From Flavobacteriales bacterium (GTDB taxonomy: Bacteria; Bacteroidota; Bacteroidia; Flavobacteriales_F; PHOS-HE28), in NCBI GenBank assembly GCA_016702645.1, contig JADJDP010000048.1:30255-94254 (forward strand): DNA of 64,000 nt, in the 5' to 3' direction. A model generated the notes under the pieces. The model was not told the origin of the DNA and made no database searches. It worked only from the letters and a program-made list of their open reading frames with translations. The position numbers were made by a program, and so were the translations under genes. Within the stretch, counting starts at the first letter, position 1; every line of letters starts with the position of its first letter. Below are positions 35,580-45,827 of this stretch, piece after piece.

Positions 35580-36961
35580 GCCTTCATGCGTTGGATGAGT
35601 TCCTCCATCGTGATCGCATCACCCTTCTCGTTCGCCCCCATCTTCTTCAGTGTCACCTTCCCTTCGTTCATCTCCGTCTCGCCGACGATCGCAACGTACG
35701 GGATGCCCTTCTTCTCCGCGTAGGTGAACTGTTTGGGCAGCTTGGCCTGGTCCGGATACAACTCCGAAGCGATGTCCGCCTCGCGCACTTGACGTAAGAG
35801 CTTCAAGCAATGCATGGCTTCCTTATCACCGAAGTTCGCGAAGAGCAATTTGGTGCTGCTTCCCAGTTCCGCAGGGAACTTGTTCGTCTCCAGCAGCACA
35901 TCATAGATGCGATCCGCTCCGAAGCTGATGCCCACACCGCTCACGTTCTTCAAACCGAAAATGCCGGTGAGATCATCGTAACGGCCACCACCGCAGATGC
36001 TGCTTTGCAGTGTGCCCTCCGCAGCTTTCACTTCGAAGATGGCGCCGGTGTAGTAATCGAGACCTCGGGCCAGCGTCGGGTCGAATTCGAGCACTGCGCT
36101 CTTCAATGACCCAGCGGCGTTGAATGTGAACGAGAGGTCCTTCAAGCCTTGCTGCGCGATGGATGAGGATGCCAGCCATTGTTCCAGCATCGGCCTCTGC
36201 TCGCTCCAGCTCCCCTTCAGCTCGAAGAGCGGTGCGATGCCTTTGATGGCTTCGTCGCGCACGCCTTTCGCACGCATCTCCTCCTCCACTTTCTCGCGGC
36301 CGATCTTGTCCAGCTTGTCAATGGCCGTGACGATGTCCACCACCTTCTCCGGCTGGCCGCAGACCTCCGCGATGCCGCTGAGCACTTTGCGGTCGTTGAT
36401 CTTAACCACCACCTTCAATCCGAGCGCGGTGAACACATCATCGAAAAGTTGGACGAGTTCCACTTCGCTCAACAAGCTCGTGCTCCCGATCACATCTGCA
36501 TCGCACTGGTAGAACTCGCGATATCTTCCCTTTTGCGGTCGATCCGCGCGCCACACCGGTTGGATCTGGTAGCGCTTGAATGGGAAAGCGAGTTCATTCT
36601 GATGTTGCACCACATAGCGCGCGAATGGCACAGTCAGATCATATCGTAGAGCCTTCTCCGCGAGTTCGCTGGCCACACGTCCCGGATGCACCGGCTCTCC
36701 TGCTTTCAGCTTCTCCTTCACATTGTCGCTCACGCCATCCCATGCATCACCACTGTTCAGGATCTTGAAGATCAACCGATCCCCCTCCTCTCCGTACTTC
36801 CCCGTCAGCGTCTCCAGATTCTCCATCGCTGGAGTTTCCAGCGGCAGGAAGCCGTACTTCTGGAAAACCTTTTCGATGGTGTTGAAGATGTACTTGCGCC
36901 GCAGCATCTCCACGGGAGAGAAGTCGCGCGTGCCTTTGGGAATGCTCGGCTTGGTGGCCAT
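35576..36961 (-). CDS. hisS: Histidine--tRNA ligase
   Basis: Class II synthetase, 461 residues. PKGTRDFSPVEMLRRKYI opens the catalytic core; KGRYREFYQCDADVIGS is motif 2; ARGLDYYTGAIFEV is the histidine-binding loop; GGGRYDDL and GISFGADRIYDVL carry motif 3. The anticodon-binding domain (LFANFGDKEAMHCLKLLRQ) completes it. Start at 36961 gives the usual N-terminus; the upstream in-frame codon at 37006 lies in a repeat. Confidence 0.97.
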   Translation of the reverse strand: MATKPSIPKGTRDFSPVEMLRRKYIFNTIEKVFQKYGFLPLETPAMENLETLTGKYGEEGDRLIFKILNSGDAWDGVSDNVKEKLKAGEPVHPGRVASELAEKALRYDLTVPFARYVVQHQNELAFPFKRYQIQPVWRADRPQKGRYREFYQCDADVIGSTSLLSEVELVQLFDDVFTALGLKVVVKINDRKVLSGIAEVCGQPEKVVDIVTAIDKLDKIGREKVEEEMRAKGVRDEAIKGIAPLFELKGSWSEQRPMLEQWLASSSIAQQGLKDLSFTFNAAGSLKSAVLEFDPTLARGLDYYTGAIFEVKAAEGTLQSSICGGGRYDDLTGIFGLKNVSGVGISFGADRIYDVLLETNKFPAELGSSTKLLFANFGDKEAMHCLKLLRQVREADIASELYPDQAKLPKQFTYAEKKGIPYVAIVGETEMNEGKVTLKKMGANEKGDAITMEELIQRMKA

Positions 36962-37284
36962 GGTGGGAACTGGGGCCTGTCTTGAGCAGAGTCGAAGGAC
37001 GGCCACCCACAGGCAGGCGCGAAAGTAGCCGCCGCATACCTACCCGTTCATGCCCGATCGAGCCATGTCATGCAGCGGGGATCACTGTCCGCTATCGATC
37101 CTCGGACTGTAAGGCCACCTTGGGCAACGGGTATTCTGAACCACGGATCGAGCACATCTTTCCCCACACCACGGTCCGTAGCCGTGGTAACGGAAGAAGC
37201 TTCAGCCCGCTTACATCAGGCATCCATGCAGCGGATCCCAAATACCGCGCGGTGGTATGTTGTTGGCGTTTCGCACCATAGTTC
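36962..37284. other. 323-base intergenic region with REP-like core and small hairpin
   Basis: No gene is supported. Next to hisS, 36981-36998 (CTTGAGCAGAGTCGAAGG) is related to the REP-like core at 8868-8894. Further on, ACCACGG (37168-37174) pairs with CCGTGGT (37182-37188) over a seven-base loop. The rest shows no recognisable motif. It separates divergent hisS and tamB and must carry both promoters. Confidence 0.5.
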
Positions 37285-40200
37285 ATGCCACCAGCGGACC
37301 AGCAAAAACCGGTAGCGGCTCCATTGCGCTCGCGATGGAAGCGGCGGTTACTGCGTGTTCTGGTGTGGGTGGTCTTGCTGCCTCCGGTGTTGATCGCCCT
37401 CGTGATCCTGCTGGTCTACCTCCCGCCGATCCAGGAGTTCGTTCGGTCGAAAGCCGTCGGCATCCTCGAAGAAAAGATCGGGACACCGGTGCGCTTGGAG
37501 CGGTTCGCGCTGCGCTTTCCCGCCGGGGTCGCACTCGATGGCCTGCTGGTGCTGGACCACCGCGGCGATACGATGCTCTATGCGGGCGAATTGAAGTCGA
37601 ACCTGAGCCTCTCGTCGCTCATGGAAGGTCGCATCGAACTCCGTGGATCGAGGCTCGCACATGTGCGGGCGGTGATGGACCAACGCGCAGACAGCACCTT
37701 CAACTTCACGTACATCATCGAGGCGTTCACCGGCGACAAGGTGAAGGAGGCGACCGCGGATACAACGGCACCGATGCGGTTTTCGATGACCGGTGTTGTG
37801 CTGGAGGATGTCAATTTCGACATGACGATGGCACGCAGCGGCCTTGGCATGCGTGTGCGTCTGGGAAAATTGGACGTGGCGATGGACGCCATGGATGCCA
37901 CGGCCACGCTCTTCCATGTCTCGGAGATCACGCTCGCGAACACGCGCGTGGCCATGCGCACCGCACCGCGCGCACCGGAACCGGATACCTATCCCGAACT
38001 GCCGAACCCCTTCGAGGGCTTGGACATCACGCTCAAGGAACTGGGCTTGGAGAACGTCTCGTTCAGTCTGGCGAACACCACCACCGGCGACAGCCTGTGG
38101 TTGAGCATTGAAAAAGGCGATGTGCAGGTGGACAGTGTGGAACTGGCGCGCCAGCGCATGCACTTCGGCTCGCTCGCGCTGGAAGGCGCTCGGTTCGGAA
38201 CCGTATCGCGGAAGGACACGGCGCGGGATACCACGCGCGAAGCGTCGCCCGCCTGGCTCGACCAGAACGATGGCTTCCGCTACTGGGCACGCGGCCTCGA
38301 TGTAAGTCTGCGCGATCTCACCATCGTCGATGGCGAATTCCAGTTGCATCAAGGAAGCGCAGGCAAAACGGCGCAACTGTTCGACCCGTTGCACACTTCG
38401 TTCACGAACATCGCGATCACGGCGGAAAACATCCTGTTCAACGACCAACGGATCGCAGCGGTCATCAAGCGGATCTCCGCGACCGGTGCGAACGGTACGG
38501 AATTGCACGCCGCATTGCGCATGAGCGCAACTCCCTCCGAGATCCACCTGGACGATGGGCTCGTGGCTCTGTCGGGAACGGAAGTACGCTTCTCCGCAAC
38601 CGCATTGCTCGGTGATCTCACCACGGCCTATCGCACACCGAAGGCGGTGCCACTGAGCGCACGGATCCGATCGAACATCGACCTGAGCACCCTTCCGGCC
38701 CTGTTGCATCAAGTGGGTGTCACCCTCCCGAAGACGATCAATGCACACGAAACCCTGGATACGCGCATCGCCTTCAGCGGAACCGCACAGCGAGCCGACA
38801 CCGTGCGCGTTGATGTGATCGGGGATCAGGGCACCATCGTTCATCTGACCGGGCAAGCGCAGGACATCGCGAACGTTCCCGAGAGCAGCTTTCGGGCAGA
38901 CCTGCGCGAGATCAACATGGGCGACGGACTGTGCGAGATAGTCCGTGCCTACGTTCCATCGAATGTCCCGATGCCAGCGCGCTTCGCTGGGACCGCGTTC
39001 ATCACCGGTGGTGGGAACGCGATGACCGCCGATCTGGACCTCCGCAGTGATCTGGGTGATGTGAAGGGTAAGCTCGATGCAGCGGGACTGAGCGCTCGCA
39101 TGCCCAATGCGCTGCATGTGGACCTCACCATCACGAACGCAGCGATCCACCGCTTTGTGGCGGACACCGCCATGGGTCCTTTGAGCGTGCACATCCTGGC
39201 CGCTGGGCAGGCCCTCAACACCGCACGGCGTTCGGGCAGTTTGGAGATCGCCCCAAACAATGGCGCTTCCACGGACAGGATCTGGGCGGATCGCGCATCA
39301 GTGGACTCGTGGAAGGAGACTCGATCCATGGCGACGTGATCACCGCTGCACCCTCGCTGGCCATGGCCCTCCACGCCGATGCACGCTGGCCTGTAGGCGG
39401 TGACACCATCTCTGGAGCGATCGACCTGCGCGTAAACCAACTCGGTTTGAAGGAACTCGGTTGGTACACGCATCCACTGAACGTGCAAGGCCAATGGCAA
39501 GGCACGGGCACCTTCTCAATGGACGGTTTTGTGGCACTTGCGATCAAAGGGGACAGCGTGATGCTCTCCAACAACGAGCGCTCCTTCCGCCTCGAGAAGT
39601 TCATCGTGCAAGGCAGGCTGGCCGAAGATTCCACACTGTTCGTGCTCGACAGCGATGCGCTCGAAGTGGAATACCATACCAACGTTCCACCGGACAGCCT
39701 GCTGCCGCGAACGCGTGAGAAGTTGCTGAGCTTCTTCCGGGCCGATACCACGTTCATGGCCGCACCCGGTTCGCAGATGGACCTGCACATCGCGTTGCCA
39801 CGCACCGAATGGCTCACCGGTATCGTGCTGCCCGCGTTGAAGACCATCGAGCTGAACGAGTTCACGGGCAACTACGACAGCGATGCGGATGTGTTCCGTA
39901 CGACCATCGATCTGCCGCTATTGCAATACCAGGACATATCGATCACCGGCCTTCGTGTTCAAGCCGATGCCAAGGGCAGTGCCCTCGATGGCTCCTTGAA
40001 GTTGGACAGCGCGCTACAACGACTTCCGCTTGGCCGGACTCACGCTCACCGCTGCCTCCGGACCCGGCACTTTGCGCACCGCATTGAAGATCCTGGAAGA
40101 AGATGCACCGCCCAAGTACGTGGTGCCCATCGACTTCCAACGCACGAACGGCGAGATCCTCATGCACCTCGCCGAAGGTCTCGTTCTCGATACGTCCACC

Positions 40201-42406
40201 TGGTCAGTGGATCCATTGAACTCGCTGCGCTTCACCGAAGACGGACCCATGGCGGAGCACTTCGTCCTCAGCAGTGGCGAGCAACGGGCCGAACTGGTGA
40301 CGAGCACTGGTAACACCGTCGTGCATCTGGAACACTTCAACATGGGTGCGCTGCTGAACATCGTCTCCACCACCGATACCATGCCGCTCGCGGCTGGTGA
40401 ACTCACCGGCGATGTGGTTCTACCGCTGAACGATCGCACGCCGTTGAGCGCCGACCTGCATGTGAAGGAGCTCACCATACGCGGGCAATTGCTCGGCGAT
40501 CTATCGATCGACGCGAAAGGCGCCGGTCCGAACATTTACGATGCAACGGCACGCTTCGAGAACGGCGCGAACGAATTGGACGCGAAGCTCCATTACGATG
40601 GAAGTCACCAACCGGCGAGCATGCAAGCGCACGCGGAGCTCGGCCTCACAGATCTCGCATTCCTGAAGCCCTTCGTGGCGAGCGTGCTCTACGACCTCGG
40701 CGGCGGCCTCAAGGGTTCGGTGGATTGGACGACCAACAAGGGCAGCAAGAGCGTGCAAGGCGACCTCACCTTCACCAATACGGTGCTTGGTGTGAAACGC
40801 ACGGGCGCGCGCTACACCTTGCGCAACGAGCATGTGATCGCCGATGCCAACGGTTTCACCTTCGATGGATTCTCCGTGCTGGACAGCTTGGGCAGCGCCT
40901 TCGTGCTCGATGGACTGGTGCATACCACGGATCTCATGAACCTGCGTTTCGATTGGAATTGCGCACCGATTCGTTCCAGTGGTGAACAGCGCAGCAAAGA
41001 AGGACGAACTCTTCTACGGCGATCTCTTCACCTCCGCCGATGTGCGCGTAACGGGAACGGACCTGGCACCCGTGGTGAAGGGCGATCTCGGGATCCTCGC
41101 CGGCACCGAGCTCAGCGTGGTGCTACCGGGCAGCGAAGTGGCGATCGTGCAAAGCGACGGCATCGTGGAGTTCACCACGGACCTCACCGGCACCGACACC
41201 TCGCACGCGGCAACGGCCGAGGAGCGCCTGCGCGATTCATTGCGTGCACACCTGCCCAAAGTGGATCTGGACCTGCGCATCCGCGTGGACGATCGCGCAT
41301 CGTTCGCCATCGTGCTCGATCCCGTTACCGGCGATCAGGCCACCTTCCAAGGCGATGGTGATCTGCGCTTACGCTACGACCCGGATGGGCAGATGTACCT
41401 GAACGGACCCTTCACCATCAGCGAAGGCGGCTATACGTTGGAGTTCTATGGGCTCGTGAAGAAACGCTTCGATATCGTGGCCGGTAGCCAGGTGGTGTGG
41501 GACGGTGATCCGCTCGAGGCTCGCATGGACATCAAGGCGCGCTACTTGTCGCAGAGCGCCGCCTATCCGCTCGTCGCCAACGCGAGCGGTGGACTGGGCG
41601 AAGCGGAACGCAACCGCCTGGCGGCGCGGCTGCCCTTCGAGGTCATCATCAACATCGATGGTGCCATGAAGAAGCCCGACATCACCTTCGGCCTGGAGCT
41701 ACCGCGCGATTACCGCAACAGCTATCCGCAGGTGAACGACGAGCTCGACCGGCTCGCGGATCGCAGTCGGGAGGATGAACGCAACCGGCAGGTGTTCGGC
41801 CTGTTGGTCCTCAACTCCTTCATCCAGGACGAGGGTGCCGGTGGTGCGCCCAGCAGCAGCTTGGCATCGAGCGCAGCGCGCAACTCGGTGAACGGCATCC
41901 TCACCGACCAGATGAACAAGCTCACGGGCAAGCTCGTGAAGGGCGTGGATGTCCAACTCGGTGTGAGCACCGTGGACCAGGCCCAAGGTGCCAGCACCTA
42001 CCAGCGCACCTCCGTGGACTACAAGGTGAGCAAGAGCTTCCTGGACGAACGCCTGAGCTTCGAGGTGGGCGGTTCCGTGGGCGTGGATGAAAAACAGGGA
42101 AGCACCAGCAACGTGAGCAGCACGCGCGCCGCGCAATACGCCATCGTGTACGACCTCACGCGCGATGGCCGCTACCGCTTACGTGGATTCTACCAGAACG
42201 CCTTCGACCTGTACGACGGCGAGATCACCGACAGTGGAATAGCGATCATGCACACGCGCGACTTCGAGGAGAACGAGAAAGCGCGCGAAGCGGCACGCGA
42301 AGCCACGCGCCAGCGGCAGACCCTGGAGCGCAAGCGCCGCAAGAGCGAAGAGGCGAAGGATGAAGACGCTCCCCCGGCGGCACCTGCACAACCCAAAGCG
42401 CCATGA
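37285..42406 (+). CDS. tamB: TamB-like envelope translocation protein (frame broken about four times)
   Basis: About 1,700 residues. One N-terminal membrane helix (VLVWVVLLPPVLIALVILLVYL) anchors a long AsmA/TamB-like beta-rich body that spans the periplasm and is thought to carry phospholipids to the outer membrane. The DUF490 C-terminus is clear: PFTISEGGYTLEFYGLVKKRFDIV, WDGDPLEARMDIKARY, LPFEVIINIDGAMKKPDITFGLELP, then a charged Arg/Glu/Lys tail. Frames change near 39235, 40012, 40957-40962 and 40978; repairing the last pair restores the family-like NLRTDSFQVVNSAAKKDELFYGD-type segment. Overlaps the next gene by ATGA. I regard the breaks as assembly indels. Confidence 0.9.
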
Positions 42407-44668
42407 GGACGGGTGTGCTATCGCGGATCGGTGCGCTCGCCTTGTTGCTATCCTCCTGCAGTGGGCTCAAGTACGCCACCACGGAGCGTCCGCTCTTCGC
42501 AGGTGCGGAAGTGGAATGGGAGCAAGCGCCGGTGGAGAACGCCAGGACCATCCAGGCCGAATTGGAAAGCGTGGTGCGGCCTGCGGCGAACAACAGCATC
42601 TTGGGGATGCGGCCAACCGTGGCGCTGCACAACGCGATCAAAGAACCGAAGAAGGCCAAGGGCTTCCGCAACCTGTTGAAGAACAAGATCGGTTCCGCAC
42701 CGGTCCACCTCGACGAAGTTCCGCTCAACGACATCAATGCCGCGTTCGAGAACCGCTTGAACAACCACGGCTACTTCGCGGCACGCAGCAGCTACGAGGT
42801 GAAGACCAAAGGACGCACGGCACGCGTGGTCTTCTTCGTGAACGCGGGTATCCCCCACCGCCTGCGCACCATCTCCTATGCCGACAGCACCGACACCTTG
42901 AACACACGCATCGCTCGGGCGGAACGGAACTCGCCGCTGGAGACGGGTCAACTGTACGACCTCGCCCGGCTGGATGCCGAACGCAACCGCGTGGTGGGCA
43001 GCCTGCGCAATGCGGGTTGGTACCATATCAAGGACGATGACCTCGTCTTCGCAGCCGATACATCCAGCGCTGGGCATGTGATGGACATCCGCCTGCGCAT
43101 GAAGCGGGCGGCGGGTGCAAAGGCGCGACAACGGTTCACGCTCGGTACGGTGCGTGTACACGGCGATCACGACGCATTGCTCGCGCCCAACGATAGTGTG
43201 CTGCTCGATAGCCTCGTGTACATCAACTACCTCAACAACTACCGCCCGCACACCATCACGCGCGGCGTGTTCCTGCGTCCCGGCCAACACTACTCCGCCC
43301 GCCGTACCAACCAAACCGCACAATACCTGAGCAGCTACGGCGTGTTCAAGAGCACGCAGGTGAACTACGTGGAGGACAGCTTGCGGCCGGGCATCCTGGA
43401 CGCCGATGTACTGCTCGTGCCGCAAAAACGATGGTCCTTGTTCAGTGAGCTCAACGCCGTGAGCAAGAGCAACAATTTCGCGGGCCCGGGCGTGCGCTTG
43501 GGCTTCAAGGACCGCGACCTCTTCCGCGGTGCGGAGATCTTCACCGCCGATGTGAACGGTCGTTTTCGAAACGCAGGTGGCCGGTGCGCAAAAAGGCACC
43601 AACGCTTACGAGTTGGGCATCAAGGTCGCGCTGCAGGTCCCGCGCATCGTTCCCTTCCGTTTCCTGCGTTCTGTGCGCAGCTCGGCACCCACCACCCGTG
43701 CGGATATCGGCTACGGGCTCTTCCGCCGCGTGGGGCTCTATGGACTGGAATCCTTCAATACCTCCTTCGGCTACGTGTGGAAGCAGAACCCGCGCATCTG
43801 GCACGATGTGCGCCTGGTGGATGTGAGCTACAATTCGCTCTACTACAGCAGCGATGCGTTCAACGCCTTCCTGGACACCAACCTGGTGGTGAAACGCAGT
43901 TTCGAAGAACAGTTCATCATCGGCCACGGCTACACCTACACCATCACCACGCAGCAGCGCAACGGCAACGCGGGCTACTTGCTCGCCAGCATTGCCGTGG
44001 ACGAAAGCGGCAACCTCTTGTCGGCGGCATTCCGCCTAGGCGGCCCACGGCCGGAAGAAGGGGACAAGCTCTTCGATCGCCGTTTCTCGCAGTACGTGCG
44101 TTTCCGTCCGGAGCTGCGCTACTACAGCCCTTTGAGTCGTCGCGGCGATCGCGTGGTGGCGCGGCTGCTGGCCGGGGTGGCCCTGCCGTACGGGAACTCC
44201 GATGTGGTGCCCTACGTGAAGCAGTTCTTCGTGGGCGGCACCAACAGCGTGCGCGCCTTCCGCGCTCGTTCGGTGGGTCCGGGCATCTACGTGCCCGATG
44301 CCAGCAGCGGTGTGCTCATCGACCAGACCGGCGACATCCGTTTCGAAGCGAACCTGGAGTACCGCTTCACCATCGCAGGCTTCCTCAAGGGTGCCGTATT
44401 CGGCGACGCGGGGAACATCTGGCTGGTGAACGATGATCCACAACGTCCCGGCGGCGACCTGGAATGGAGCCATGTGCTCTCCGAACTGGCGGTGGGTGCC
44501 GGCCTCGGCCTGCGCTTCGATCCTGAGGTGATCGTGGTGCGGCTGGACCTTGCCACGCCACTGCGCCAGCCCTCCCTGCCCGAGGGAGATCGCTGGGTCT
44601 TCGATGATCTGCAGCCGCGCATCTTCGATAACGTGGTGTTCAACATCGCCATCGGCTATCCGTTCTGA
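42403..44668 (+). CDS. tamL: TamL-like BamA-family outer-membrane lipoprotein (one frameshift)
   Basis: About 754 residues. The signal ends in a lipobox (LLSSC), marking the lipidated TamA homologue of Bacteroidota. POTRA-like repeats occupy residues 30-330 (NDINAAFENRLNNHGYF, ERNRVVGSLRNAGWYHI, RTNQTAQYLSSYGVF), followed by a 16-strand Omp85 barrel with the VGGTNSVRAFRARSVGPG lock motif and a terminal NIAIGYPF, a C-terminal aromatic beta-signal. One extra T in the run at 43563-43566 breaks the frame after GLGFKDRDLFRGAEIF-like residues. Coupled to tamB; the two would bridge the envelope. Confidence 0.92.
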
Positions 44669-44745
44669 CGTTCGCACAGAAACGAACTGAACGACGAGGT
44701 TGCGCTGCCATCACGAGCGTCGGATGGACCAGTATGTACTCACAC

Positions 44746-45087
44746 TCACGGCGGCGCAGCGCGTGTGGGGATCAACCACTTGGGTGCAACGTTGCGCCAG
44801 GCGAGATCCACGGCGTATCGGAAGAGCCGCTCGCTGGTGTGCGCCATGCACACGCTCGTCCAGCCATGTTTGCCCAGCTTCTGTTGAACCGGTGCGAAGG
44901 CATCCGGATGTTCCTCCACCAGCCGCGCTTGCTGCTCCGGCGTCAGTTTCATCACCGCACGGTGCTCCTCCGCCCACAGCGTGAGGTAGGTCTTCTTCTT
45001 CACGCTGTAGCTGGGCCGCCCGAACTGCTCCTTCTCCGCCGTGCCCGGCATGTCGAGCGCCATGGCGCGCGCGGTCTGGCTGTCCAT
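44746..45087 (-). CDS. MmcQ/YjbR-family protein
   Basis: A 113-residue CyaY/YjbR-fold protein sometimes annotated as DNA-binding. Blocks: ALDMPGTAEKEQFGRPSYSVKKKTYLTL and MKLTPEQQARLVEEHPDAFAP, KHGWTSV. Role unknown. Convergent with tamL; divergent from the thioesterase. A TACCTTG box is five bases before the ATG. Confidence 0.88.
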   Translation of the reverse strand: MDSQTARAMALDMPGTAEKEQFGRPSYSVKKKTYLTLWAEEHRAVMKLTPEQQARLVEEHPDAFAPVQQKLGKHGWTSVCMAHTSERLFRYAVDLAWRNVAPKWLIPTRAAPP

Positions 45088-45161
45088 GCGGACAAGGTAA
45101 CCGTTGCGGGCAGCGATCCGGGTAGCGCCAGCAACCCACCCTCCCAGCGCATCTTCGCATC

Positions 45162-45650
45162 ATGTCCGCCCTCTCCTACTCCCCCGTTCCCAGCAGCGTC
45201 CTCACCATCCGCTTCCAGGACTGCGACCCCTTCAACCATCTGAACAACGGCCGCTATGTGGACTACTTCCTCAACGCGCGGGAGGACCACTTGCTGGAGC
45301 ACTACGGGCTGGACATCTACCGCATCGCACGGGAAACGGGCCTGTGCTGGGTGGTGAGCACGAGCCAGGTGGCCTACCTGCGCCCGGCGATCACCATGGA
45401 GAAGGTGCTGATGGAGACGCAGCTGATCGCATACAGCCCCAAGCATGTGAGCGTGGAGATGCGTATGTGGGACTTGGAGAAGAAGGTGCTCAAGGGTTTT
45501 TGCTGGATGAACTTCGTTCACTTCGATCTGAAGCAGAACAAGGTGGCCACGCATTCGCCGGAATACACCGCGCTCTTCGAGCGGGTGCATGCGGCCGTGC
45601 CGGAGACCAGCTTCGAGGAGCGGCTTGGCGCGTTGAAGCACGGGACCTAG
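45162..45650 (+). CDS. Acyl-CoA thioesterase, 4HBT hotdog fold
   Basis: A 162-residue hotdog enzyme. The active-site loop FQDCDPFNHLNNGRYVDYF matches 4-hydroxybenzoyl-CoA-type thioesterases with the catalytic Asp. Substrate likely a fatty or aromatic acyl-CoA. A CATCTTCG box lies four bases before the ATG. Single-gene unit, followed by a hairpin at 45666. Confidence 0.88.
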   Translation: MSALSYSPVPSSVLTIRFQDCDPFNHLNNGRYVDYFLNAREDHLLEHYGLDIYRIARETGLCWVVSTSQVAYLRPAITMEKVLMETQLIAYSPKHVSVEMRMWDLEKKVLKGFCWMNFVHFDLKQNKVATHSPEYTALFERVHAAVPETSFEERLGALKHGT

Positions 45651-45658
45651 CACGGACC

Positions 45659-45701
45659 AAAAACAGCGGAACCGCCCATGGCTTTGCCTCGGGCGGTCCG
45701 C
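45659..45701 (-). terminator. Terminator of the TANFOR/Fn3 operon
   Basis: Stem 45666-45677 with 45691-45701 (11 pairs, one bulged A) over a 13-base loop; on the minus strand it is followed by TTTTT (45663-45659). It lies 127 bases past the Fn3 gene stop. Plus-strand transcripts of the thioesterase gene meet the same stem without a T-run. Confidence 0.65.
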
Positions 45702-45827
45702 CGACCAGAACGTCATCGCGGCCTTTCGGTTGCGATGCTTCGCTCACGACAAGAGTACGCGCCTTGCTGGAGCAAGGGTGCGAATGTGCTTGCAAGACTT
45801 GGGCTGGGATATACAGTTCAGAGGGTA

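Noticed and set aside
37348..39192. 614-residue open frame on the minus strand opposite tamB
   Set aside because: Composition is Arg/His/Cys/Gln-rich and unstructured; the plus frame carries the TamB anchor and body.
44700..44984. 94-residue plus-strand frame after tamL
   Set aside because: Antisense to the YjbR gene; Arg/Ser/Pro-rich shadow.
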